Below are positions 7,231 through 15,492 of a DNA stretch of 64,000 nt, in pieces. This DNA is from Sorangium cellulosum So ce56. Lineage in GTDB: Bacteria > Myxococcota_A > Polyangia > Polyangiales > Polyangiaceae. The DNA lies in contig NC_010162.1 in the NCBI RefSeq assembly GCF_000067165.1, positions 8,191,001-8,255,000 of the forward strand, given 5' to 3'. The position numbers were made by a program, and so were the translations under genes. The stretch's first letter is position 1. Each line of letters begins with the position of its first letter. The notes beneath the pieces are model-generated. The model had not been told where the DNA came from. It made no database searches and saw nothing but the letters and a program-made list of their open reading frames with translations.

Positions 7231-10200
7231 ATGCAGATCCTCCTGGGCTACGATGTGACCGCGACCGTCGTCGAAGAGACGCGGACTGCCACCTATCGGG
7301 CCATCGGATCCGCCGACGGGCAGCCAGCGCTGATCAAGGCGCTCCACGTCGCTTACCCGACCCTGCTCGACATCACGCGCATCAAGCACGAGCACCAGCT
7401 CGCCCAGATGCTCGACAGCCCGTACATCCTGAAGGTACAGCGGCTGGAGAAGCACCAGGGCGTGCCGGTGCTCGTCCTCGAGGATTTCGCGGGTGAGCCG
7501 CTGCACGCCGCCATCCCTGCCGAAGGGCTGGACATCGAGCTGCTCCTCCGCGTCGCGATCCAGCTCTGCCGAGCGCTCGAAGCCCTGAATGAGCGGGAGA
7601 TCACCCACAAGAACATCCATCCGGGAAGCATCCTGTTCGACCGGGAGACCGGCCGCGCCAAGCTCACGGATTTCAGCATCGCTTCCCGGCTGCCTCGCGA
7701 GAGCCAGACGATCGAGAGCGTCGCCCGGATCGAGGGGCCCCTGGCCTACATGTCACCCGAGCAGACCGGCCGGATGAACCGGGCCCTGGACCATCGCACG
7801 GATTTCTACTCGCTCGGGGCGACGCTGTACCAGATGCTCACCGGCCGGCCGCCGTTCCTGGCCACCGATCTGCTCGAGCTCGTGCACTGTCACATCGCCC
7901 GGCGGCCGACGCCGCCGGAGGAGGTGCGGCCGGGGGTGCCTGCCGCGCTGTCGAGCGTCGTCATGCGCTTGCTGGCCAAGGCGGCCGAGGACCGTTATCA
8001 GAGCGCGCGCGGGCTGCGCATCGACCTCGAGACCTGCCTCGCCGAGTGGAGCTCCGCCGGCGAGATAGCGCCGTTTCCGACAGGCAGGCAGGATCGCTCG
8101 GAGAGGCTGCAGTTCCCGCAGAAGCTCTACGGGCGCGACGCGGAGATCGCCGCCCTCACGGGCGCCTTCGAGCGCGTCGCCCGAGGCGCCACCGAGATCG
8201 TGCTCGTCCATGGCTATTCCGGCGTCGGTAAATCGACGCTGGTCAACGAGCTCCACAGGCTCGTCGTCGGCCAGACCGGCAGCTTCCTCTCCGGCAAGTT
8301 CGATCAGTTCAACCGGGGTCTACCTTACAGCTCCCTCATCGAGGCGTTCCGGCAGAGCATCCGCCAGCTGCTCGCCGAGGACGAGGCGCGGCTCTCTGTC
8401 TGGAGGGCGCGGCTCGGACGCGCGCTGGGCCCCAACGGCCAGATCATCGTCGACGTGATCCCGGAGCTCGAGCTGGTCCTCGGCCAGCAGCCGGCCGTGC
8501 CCCAGCTCGGCCCAGCGGAGTCTCAGAACCGGTTTCGTCAGGTCTTCCAGAGCTTCATTCAGGCCTTCGCCCAGAGGGAGCACCTCCTCGTGCTCTTCCT
8601 CGACGACCTGCAGTGGGCCGACGCCGCGTCCCTGGATCTGCTCCGGTACCTGAGCGCCAACCCGGCCAGCGGCTACCTGCTGCTGATCGGCGCGTACCGA
8701 GACAACGAGGTCACGGACGGCCACCCGCTGGGCCGCGCGTTCGAGCGCCTCCAGCTCGAGGCGACGAGGGTCACCCACCTCGCGCTGGCGCCGCTCTCCC
8801 AGGACGATCTCACGGGGTGGCTCGTCGACGTCCTCTCGTGCACGGCGGAGCGCGCCGGGCCGCTCGCGTCGCTCCTGGCCAGCAAGACCCACGGCAATCC
8901 GTTCTTCGTCATGGAGTTCTTGAAGACGCTCCACCAAGAGCGGCTGCTCGTGTTCGACCCGGCGCTCTCGGACGAGCGCGGCGTGGGCGCGTGGCGCTGG
9001 GACATGGATCAGCTCAGGTCCGTCGGGGTCACGGACAACGTGGTCGACCTCTTGGTCGGCCAGCTGCAGAGGCTCCCGCTCGCGGCGCAGAGCGCGGTGA
9101 AGCTGGCGGCCTGCGTCGGGAGCCGCTTCGACTCGAACATCCTGTCCATCGTGTACGAGCGCTCTCCGCGGGAGACGGCCGACGCCCTGTGGGAGGCCGT
9201 GCAAGCGGGCCTCATCCTGCCCACGGATCAGTCGTACAAGCTGCTCCTCGGCGCCGAGCCGGGAGATCCCTTCGATGCGTCGCTGGAGGAGCTCGCCGTC
9301 CCGTACGAGTTCCTGCACGACCGCGTGCAGCAGGCAGCCTATTCGCTCATCCCCGACCAGGACCGGAAGAAGACCCACCTCGACATCGGCCGCCTCCTCC
9401 GGCAGCGCCTCCCGGCCGAGCGCGTCGCCGAGCGGCTCTTCGAGGTGGTCAATCACCTGAACGCCGGCGCCGAGGTGGTGCGCGACACGACGGAGCGCCA
9501 GGAGATCGCGCAGCTCAATCTCACCGCCGGTCGCAAGGCAAAGGCTTCCGCTGCCTACGAACCGGCGCTGCGCTACCTCGCCGCCGGCACCGAGCTCGTC
9601 GGGGCGGAGGGGTGGAGCCGCTGTCATGAGCTCACGTTCGCGCTGCACCTCGAGAGGGCCGAGTGCGACTATCTCATGACCCGCTTCGCGGACGCCGATG
9701 AGAGGTTCGCGCTCCTGCTCCGCAACGCCCGCGCAGACGACGAGCGGGTCGCCGTGCACACCGCCCGTGTGACGCAGCTCCTGCACCTGTGCCAGTACGA
9801 GCAGGCCGTGGAGACCGGCTTGCTCGCGCTGCAGCTGCTCGGCATACGGCTGTCGTCCAAGCCGCACATGGGTGAGGTGCTGCTCGAGCTCGCCCAGGTG
9901 CGATGGAAGCTGCGGGGCAGGCAGATCAGCGAGCTCAGCGAGTTGCCGGACCGCATGACGCCGGAGATCCGGGCGGCGATGGGCCTGCTCATCACCCTCT
10001 GGTTCCCTGCCTACCTGCTGCAGCGCGAGCAGCTCATCGGGCTCATCATCCTCAAGCTCGTGCAGCTGTCGCTCACCTACGGCAACACCGAGGCCTCCTC
10101 GTTCGCGTTCGCCTGCTTCGGCATGTTCAACAGCTCGGTGTTCCGCGATCCCAAGACGGGCGCGGCGTACGGCAAGCTCGCCCTGGTCCTGGCGCGCAAG

Positions 10201-12681
10201 TTCAATGATCCATCGGTGACGTGCAGGACGCTCTTCGTCATCGCGAGCTTCCTGGAGGTGTTCTCGTCCCACCTGCGCGAGGCGCTCGATCTGCTCGCGG
10301 AGGCGATCCAGTGCGCCGTCGACTCCGGCAACCTGGTGCAGGCGTCGTACTGCATGTGCCTGAACATCTACTGGACCTCTCTGGTCGACACCCCGATCGC
10401 CGAGGTGGCCGCGCAGGCTCGCCGGTATCTCGAGTTCGGACGGCGGACCGACGCCCAGAAGGTGATCCAGTGCATGCAGATCACCCTGCGCTGGACGCGA
10501 GAGCTGCAGGACGCCGACCCCTCCGCGCTGCGCTCGAAGGAGCACTCGCTCGAGCCGGACGCGTACGTCACCGAGGACATGCAGCGCGCGCAGCACCTGC
10601 TGCTGGCGCTCCAGATCGGCTACCTGTTCGAGCGTTATGACGAGGTGGTGGAGATCGCGTCACGGCTCGAGGCCTACAAGGACATGCTGGACCCGAGCTC
10701 GGCGTTCGTTCCGCACCACGCGTTTTACCGGGCGCTCGCGGCGCTCTCGCTGGTTCCGGACGCGGACGGCGCGGACAGGCGCCGCCTGCGCGGCGCGATC
10801 GACAAGGCAAAGCGGATCTTGCACAAGTGGGCCGAGCACAGCGCGGTGAACGCCCGCCATAAAGTTGCGCTGGTGCTGGCCGAGGAGGCGCGCGTGGAGG
10901 GCCGATCCAGGCAGGCGGCGAGGCTCTACGACGACGCGATCTCCGCCGCGCGGAAGAGCGAGTACCTCCACGAGGTGGCCCTCGCGTGCGAGCGCGCGGC
11001 GCTGTTCCATCTGAGCAGGGGCAAACCGCAGCTGGCCGGCGCGTACCTCCAGGAGGCGCGCGGCTGCTACCTCACCTGGGGCGCGCACACCAAGGTCCGC
11101 GCGCTCGACGAGCAGTATCCCGTGCTCCTCATGCGGTCGTCTCCGGCGCAGGTGAAGCATCAGAGCGGCGCCGCCGTGCCGGTGTCGCCGACGCCCCAGG
11201 ACCTCGACTTGACCACGGTCGTCAAGGCGTCCCAGGTGCTCTCCAGCGAGATCATGCTCGGTCGGCTCCTGGACAGGATCATGCAGATCATGCTCGAGAA
11301 CGCGGGCGCGGAGAAGGGCGTCCTCCTCATCAAGGAAGCGGGCCAGCTCGTCATCGAGGCCAAGGGGACGATCGCGTCCGGCGAGGTCACCGTGCTGCAG
11401 TCGATACCGATGGATCAGAGCCCGGATCTCCCGCACGCGCTGGTGAACTACGTCGCCAGGACGCGGGAGAGCGTCGTGCTGCGCGACGCGGCGCGGGATG
11501 AGCGGCTGGTCAGCGACCCCTACGTCGTGCGTTGCCAGCCGAGGTCGGTGCTCTGTGCCCCGCTCGTTCATCAGGGACAGCTCGTCGGTGTGCTGTATCT
11601 CGAGAACAACCTCATCACCGACACCTTCACCTCGGATCGGCTGAAGGTGCTCCGGCTGCTCTCGTCGCAGGTCGCGATCTCGATCGAGAACGCGCGGCTC
11701 TACAACGATCTCGAGCGGAAGGTCGAGGAGCGGACCGAGGAGCTCAAGCGCAAGAACATCGCGCTGGCGTCGACGCTCGAGCACCTCCAGCAGACCCAGC
11801 AGCAGCTGATCCAGGCGGAGAAGATGGCGTCGCTCGGCAACCTCACCGCGGGAGTCGCTCACGAGCTCAAGAACCCGCTCAACTTCGTCAACAACTTCGC
11901 TGAGCTGTCCATTCGATTCTCGGATGAGCTCGTCGGCCTCTCGACCGAGCTCCATCTCGACGGCCCGCGCACCGGCGAGGTCATGGCAAAGATCAGGGAG
12001 GTGCTCCCGATGCTGAGGATCAACGCGAACAAGATCGCGGAGCACGGCAAGCGCGCGAACGCCATCGTGAACAACATGCTGCTGCACTCCCGTGTCCTGT
12101 CGGGCGTCCGAGAGCCGGTGAATTTGAACGCGCTCGTCGAGAAGTCGGTCGAGCTCGCGATGGTCGGCAAGCTCGCTGCGACGCCCGCCCTGGACGTGGT
12201 GGTCGAGAAGGAGTTCGACGCTTCGCTCCCGCCGGTCGAGGTGATGGATCAGGAGCTCGCTCGCGTGATCATCAACCTGGTCAACAACGCGCTCTACTCC
12301 GTGGGTGAGCGGGTGCGGGCGGAGGGCGGCGCAGCGGCGGAGCCGCCTCGCATCCGGGTGTCGACACGCCGGGTCGGGTCGATCGCCGAGATCCGGATCT
12401 GGGACAACGGCACCGGGATACCGGAGCTCATCCGCGAGAGGATCTTCGACCCCTTCTTCACGACCAAGCCCAACGGGCAGGGTACCGGGCTAGGGCTCTC
12501 CATCTGCTACGAGATCGTGCGTCACGGCCATGGAGGCGTGATCCGGCTCGGGAGCACCGAGAAGGGGCGCCACGCGGAGTTCATCGTGGAGCTGCCGATG
12601 CGCAGCCCCGCGTCACGCCCGTCCGCGGCCGCGCCGGTGGATGACGTCGCGGTCGATCCGCTGAGCAGACACCGGAGCTGA
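7231..12681 (+). CDS. Giant Ser/Thr kinase-like / AAA ATPase / GAF / sensor histidine kinase
   Basis: 1816 aa, cytoplasmic by appearance. The order is: Ser/Thr kinase-like domain (1-265); STAND-type ATPase with Walker A SGVGKST (ending 336) and Walker B LFLDD (455-459); a long helical TPR-like region (about 720-1310); GAF (about 1335-1490); a coiled coil; HisKA with His1544 (GVAHELKNP); and HATPase_c with DNGTGIP near 1724 and GTGLGLS near 1751. The histidine kinase half looks intact. The kinase-like half lacks a glycine loop, and its catalytic loop reads HKN (126-128) with DFS (147-149) in place of DFG, so phosphotransfer is doubtful. This is the known multi-domain sensor architecture of myxobacteria and cyanobacteria. 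A response-regulator partner is not adjacent; the receiver at 1454 is the nearest. Confidence 0.93.
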   Translation: MQILLGYDVTATVVEETRTATYRAIGSADGQPALIKALHVAYPTLLDITRIKHEHQLAQMLDSPYILKVQRLEKHQGVPVLVLEDFAGEPLHAAIPAEGLDIELLLRVAIQLCRALEALNEREITHKNIHPGSILFDRETGRAKLTDFSIASRLPRESQTIESVARIEGPLAYMSPEQTGRMNRALDHRTDFYSLGATLYQMLTGRPPFLATDLLELVHCHIARRPTPPEEVRPGVPAALSSVVMRLLAKAAEDRYQSARGLRIDLETCLAEWSSAGEIAPFPTGRQDRSERLQFPQKLYGRDAEIAALTGAFERVARGATEIVLVHGYSGVGKSTLVNELHRLVVGQTGSFLSGKFDQFNRGLPYSSLIEAFRQSIRQLLAEDEARLSVWRARLGRALGPNGQIIVDVIPELELVLGQQPAVPQLGPAESQNRFRQVFQSFIQAFAQREHLLVLFLDDLQWADAASLDLLRYLSANPASGYLLLIGAYRDNEVTDGHPLGRAFERLQLEATRVTHLALAPLSQDDLTGWLVDVLSCTAERAGPLASLLASKTHGNPFFVMEFLKTLHQERLLVFDPALSDERGVGAWRWDMDQLRSVGVTDNVVDLLVGQLQRLPLAAQSAVKLAACVGSRFDSNILSIVYERSPRETADALWEAVQAGLILPTDQSYKLLLGAEPGDPFDASLEELAVPYEFLHDRVQQAAYSLIPDQDRKKTHLDIGRLLRQRLPAERVAERLFEVVNHLNAGAEVVRDTTERQEIAQLNLTAGRKAKASAAYEPALRYLAAGTELVGAEGWSRCHELTFALHLERAECDYLMTRFADADERFALLLRNARADDERVAVHTARVTQLLHLCQYEQAVETGLLALQLLGIRLSSKPHMGEVLLELAQVRWKLRGRQISELSELPDRMTPEIRAAMGLLITLWFPAYLLQREQLIGLIILKLVQLSLTYGNTEASSFAFACFGMFNSSVFRDPKTGAAYGKLALVLARKFNDPSVTCRTLFVIASFLEVFSSHLREALDLLAEAIQCAVDSGNLVQASYCMCLNIYWTSLVDTPIAEVAAQARRYLEFGRRTDAQKVIQCMQITLRWTRELQDADPSALRSKEHSLEPDAYVTEDMQRAQHLLLALQIGYLFERYDEVVEIASRLEAYKDMLDPSSAFVPHHAFYRALAALSLVPDADGADRRRLRGAIDKAKRILHKWAEHSAVNARHKVALVLAEEARVEGRSRQAARLYDDAISAARKSEYLHEVALACERAALFHLSRGKPQLAGAYLQEARGCYLTWGAHTKVRALDEQYPVLLMRSSPAQVKHQSGAAVPVSPTPQDLDLTTVVKASQVLSSEIMLGRLLDRIMQIMLENAGAEKGVLLIKEAGQLVIEAKGTIASGEVTVLQSIPMDQSPDLPHALVNYVARTRESVVLRDAARDERLVSDPYVVRCQPRSVLCAPLVHQGQLVGVLYLENNLITDTFTSDRLKVLRLLSSQVAISIENARLYNDLERKVEERTEELKRKNIALASTLEHLQQTQQQLIQAEKMASLGNLTAGVAHELKNPLNFVNNFAELSIRFSDELVGLSTELHLDGPRTGEVMAKIREVLPMLRINANKIAEHGKRANAIVNNMLLHSRVLSGVREPVNLNALVEKSVELAMVGKLAATPALDVVVEKEFDASLPPVEVMDQELARVIINLVNNALYSVGERVRAEGGAAAEPPRIRVSTRRVGSIAEIRIWDNGTGIPELIRERIFDPFFTTKPNGQGTGLGLSICYEIVRHGHGGVIRLGSTEKGRHAEFIVELPMRSPASRPSAAAPVDDVAVDPLSRHRS

Positions 12682-12690
12682 CCAGGGCTG

Positions 12691-12706
12691 GCGCCGCCGG
12701 CGGCGC
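12691..12706. terminator. Candidate bidirectional terminator hairpin
   Basis: A perfect 16-bp palindrome GCGCCGCCGGCGGCGC lies 9 bp after the giant kinase stop codon, facing convergent pdxJ. There is no T-run, so it is a hairpin of uncertain efficiency. Confidence 0.4.
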
Positions 12707-12771
12707 GATCGCGGCGGGGCGCGCTCGGCCCGGAGCAGCGCTGGCCGGCGCGCTCGGCCGGCCCCGCCCCG

Positions 12772-13509
12772 CTACGGCGCCGGCGCGGGGCGCCCCTCGA
12801 CCGCCGCGAGGTAGTCGCGCACCGACTGCTTCATCCCGACCTCGAGCGCATGCGCCACGAGGTGGTGTCCGATCGACACCTCTTGAATCTGCGGCGCCTC
12901 GCGGACGAGCGGCGCGAGGTTCTCCACGGTGAGGTCGTGCCCCGCGTTGATCCCGACCCCGGCCGCCACGGCGGCCCTCACGGTCGCGACGATCTTGTCG
13001 AGCTCCGCGCGGTGCTCGCCGCGATCGAACGCCTGGGCGTAAGGACCGGTGTAGATCTCGATGCGATCGGCCCCCATCTCCGCGACCAGGGGCACCACCG
13101 CCGGGTCGGCCTCGACGAAGAGGCTTGTCCGGATCCCCTCCTCCTTGAGCCGCTTCACCACGGGCTGGAGGACGAAGCGCCATTTCGCGACGTCCCAGCC
13201 GCGGTGTGAGGTGAGCTCGCCCGGCGTGACCGGGACCAGCGTGCACTGCGTCGGCCTGAGCTCGAGCGTGAGGTCCAGGAACTCCTCGCGGAGATCACCC
13301 TCGAAGTTCGTCTCCACCGTGGTGATGTGGCGAGTCACCGCCCGCGCGTCGTCCGGCGTGATGTGCCGCCGGTCCGCCCTCGGATGGATGGTGATGCCGT
13401 GGGCTCCGTAGTCCACGATCTTCCGGGCGAAGGAGAGGACATTCGGGGCATCGTGTCCCCGCGAGTTCCGCAGGAGCGCGATCTTGTTCACGTTGACGCT
13501 GAGCTTCAT
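12772..13509 (-). CDS. pdxJ: Pyridoxine 5'-phosphate synthase
   Basis: 245 aa, the normal family length. PdxJ condenses 1-deoxy-D-xylulose 5-phosphate with 3-amino-2-oxopropyl phosphate in the DXP-dependent vitamin B6 pathway. Visible family motifs are the start MKLSVNVNKIALLRNSRG, HPRADRRHI (phosphate and substrate binding), GADRIEIYTGPYA, AGHDLTVENL and IGHHLVAHAL. The start at 13509 is chosen because GAGAGGA precedes it by 6 nt; the frame is open further upstream, but that extension is unlike the family. It stands alone, convergent with the giant kinase gene. Confidence 0.95.
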   Translation of the reverse strand: MKLSVNVNKIALLRNSRGHDAPNVLSFARKIVDYGAHGITIHPRADRRHITPDDARAVTRHITTVETNFEGDLREEFLDLTLELRPTQCTLVPVTPGELTSHRGWDVAKWRFVLQPVVKRLKEEGIRTSLFVEADPAVVPLVAEMGADRIEIYTGPYAQAFDRGEHRAELDKIVATVRAAVAAGVGINAGHDLTVENLAPLVREAPQIQEVSIGHHLVAHALEVGMKQSVRDYLAAVEGRPAPAP

Positions 13510-13692
13510 GGGACATCCTCTCGCCGGCTCGTGCGCGGCGCTCGCGACGCCGCTATACACGATCGACGCCGCGAGGCGAACACGCCGCGCGCCGGCGCGC
13601 GGCCGGGAACGCGCCCCGAGCGCGCGGCTGGGAGAGCGCCGTCGGCGCCCCCGGGCCGGCCCTCCGGCCGCGGCGGCGCGGCCGTTCGGCGC

Positions 13693-14034
13693 CTACACGC
13701 GCCGCGCGGCCCGCGAGCCCCGCACCGCGACGTCGGTCGCGAGGAGCGACACGACGAGGATGCCGACGGCGACGAGCGCGTTGTTCCACACCGTCGCCAT
13801 CAGCAGCGCCGGTATCGTCCAGGCGCTGACGAAGAGCCACACCGCCAGGATCGCGGTGGCGTAACGCGCCCTCGGCACCCAGAGCGCGATCAGGGCGAAG
13901 GCGACGCACAGCGCGCCCACCACCCAGGTGTTGGTGAACTCGTCCCGGCCGTGGCGCCAGAGGAACGCGGAGATCAAGAGCCAGATCCCGAGCGCGATGT
14001 TGATGCCACGCAAAGCCGCCATCCGATGCTCCAT
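13693..14034 (-). CDS. Small four-helix membrane protein, SPW-repeat type
   Basis: 113 aa, with ATG at 14034 and a strong GGGAGG just upstream. Four hydrophobic segments form two similar pairs. The first of each pair reads GIWLLISAFLW and AVWLFVSAWTI, close to the SPW-repeat pattern but with Ala in place of Pro. The family consists of small bacterial inner-membrane proteins with no defined role. The start region RGINIALGIW and the basic C-terminus (RGSRAARRV) fit an integral membrane protein with a cytoplasmic tail. It is transcribed away from rlmL and lies 183 bp upstream of pdxJ in the same direction. Confidence 0.75.
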   Translation of the reverse strand: MEHRMAALRGINIALGIWLLISAFLWRHGRDEFTNTWVVGALCVAFALIALWVPRARYATAILAVWLFVSAWTIPALLMATVWNNALVAVGILVVSLLATDVAVRGSRAARRV

Positions 14035-14344
14035 TGGCCTCCCTCCCTCGCGGATCGCCGTGCCGGCGCCTCCGCCGCGCGACGCCCGGCTCCCTCGCTC
14101 TGCCCGCTCGCCGCGGCCTCGGGCCAGGCGTTTTGCCCCCGAGCGGCCTCGGCCCGCCGACCGCGGAGCCCGCTCACCCCACCTGCCGAGCGCCGGCGTC
14201 CCTGCGCCCGGTCCACACACCCCAGAGCTCAGCGAACGCCGTGCGAATCCAGTGCCACGCGCCTCGCCCCGGGAGCGGCCGCGCGGCCAGAGGCCGCGTT
14301 CATGAGGGCCGCCGCGCGGCGATTCGGCTAGAAGCCCCGTCGCC
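14035..14344. other. Divergent intergenic region
   Basis: 310 bp between the small membrane protein and the RNA methyltransferase. The open frames crossing it have no gene-like start or homology. A CTAGAAG about 10 nt before the ATG at 14345 could be a weak -10 for the methyltransferase gene. Nothing else was seen. Confidence 0.4.
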
Positions 14345-15454
14345 ATGGACTTCTTCGCGACCGCCGCCAAAGGAACCGAGCCCGCCCTCCGCGACGAGCT
14401 CCGCGAGCACCGGTTCCGCGGCGTCCGCGCGGATCGCGGCGGCGTCCACTTCTCCGGCCCGCCGGACGAGGGCTTCCGCGCGTGCATCGAGCTCCGCACC
14501 GCCGTGCGCGTGCTCGTCGAGCTCGCCTCCTTCGACGCGCCCAGCGGGGACGCGCTCTACGAGGGCGTCTCGCGCGTCGACTGGGCCCCTTACCTGAGCC
14601 CGGTCCACACGCTCGCCGTCCGCGCCTCCTGCCGCTCGAGCGCGCTGACCCACACCCAGTTCATCGCGCAGCGGACCAAGGACGCCATCGTCGACCAGAT
14701 CCGGCGCCGCGTCGGCGCCCGCCCGTCGGTCGACCTCGACGATCCGGATCTCGCCCTCTTCCTCCACCTCGTCCGCGACCGCGCCACGCTCTACGCCGAT
14801 CTCGGCGGCGCCGCGCTCCACCGCCGCGGCTACCGCACGCACATCGGCGGCGCGCCGCTCAAGGAGACGCTCGCCGCCGCGCTGCTCCGCCTCTCCGGCT
14901 GGGACCGCGCCCGCCCGTTCGTCGACCCGATGTGCGGCGCCGGCACCATCGCCCTCGAGGCCGCGCTCTGGGCGCGGGACATCGCCCCCGGCCTGCGCGC
15001 GCAGCGCTTCGGCTTCGAGCGGTGGGCGTGCCACGATCAGGCCGCCGCGCGGCGCACGACCGAGCTCCGCGACGCCGCCCGCGCGCGGATCCGGCCCGAG
15101 GGCCCCGCGATCGTCGCCGCCGACATCGACCCCCGCGCCGCCGAGATCACCCGCGGCAACGCCCGGATGGCCGGCGTGCAGATCGAGGTCCGCTGTCAGT
15201 CCATCACCGCGCTCGCCCCGACCGCGCCGCCGGGCCACGTCCTGACCAACCCGCCGTACGGCGAGCGCCTGCCGGGGACGCTGGCCCTCTACCGCGACAT
15301 GGCGGCGGCGCTGTCGCGGCTCGCGGGCCACCGCGTCGCCATCCTCGCCGGCACCGAGGACATCGAGCACGCCATGCGCAGGAGGCCGGAGCGGTCGCTC
15401 GTCGTGTTCAACGGCCCGATCGAGTGCCGGCTGCTGACCTACGACATCCCCTGA
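14345..15454 (+). CDS. THUMP-domain RNA (guanine-N2) methyltransferase, RlmL/TrmN type
   Basis: 369 aa SAM-dependent RNA methyltransferase. The N-terminus (MDFFATAAKGTEPALRDEL) is the ferredoxin-like plus THUMP region that binds RNA, covering about 1-155. The Rossmann domain has the SAM loop VDPMCGAGTIALEAA near 197 and the catalytic NPPYGERL near 300. This matches the first half of E. coli RlmL (YcbY), which makes m2G2445 in 23S rRNA, and also the TrmN/Trm14 tRNA enzymes; the RlmK half is absent. The substrate cannot be settled from sequence. No Shine-Dalgarno sequence is evident before the ATG. It is convergent with the Ser/Thr kinase gene, 38 bp away. Confidence 0.9.
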   Translation: MDFFATAAKGTEPALRDELREHRFRGVRADRGGVHFSGPPDEGFRACIELRTAVRVLVELASFDAPSGDALYEGVSRVDWAPYLSPVHTLAVRASCRSSALTHTQFIAQRTKDAIVDQIRRRVGARPSVDLDDPDLALFLHLVRDRATLYADLGGAALHRRGYRTHIGGAPLKETLAAALLRLSGWDRARPFVDPMCGAGTIALEAALWARDIAPGLRAQRFGFERWACHDQAAARRTTELRDAARARIRPEGPAIVAADIDPRAAEITRGNARMAGVQIEVRCQSITALAPTAPPGHVLTNPPYGERLPGTLALYRDMAAALSRLAGHRVAILAGTEDIEHAMRRRPERSLVVFNGPIECRLLTYDIP

Positions 15455-15492
15455 AGCGGCGCGCGGCGTCCGGAGAGGGCGCGTGCGAGACG

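Noticed and set aside
8320..10596. Long minus-strand frame inside the giant kinase gene
   Set aside because: Its composition (Arg/Glu/Leu/Val-rich, no domains) is that of an antisense shadow.
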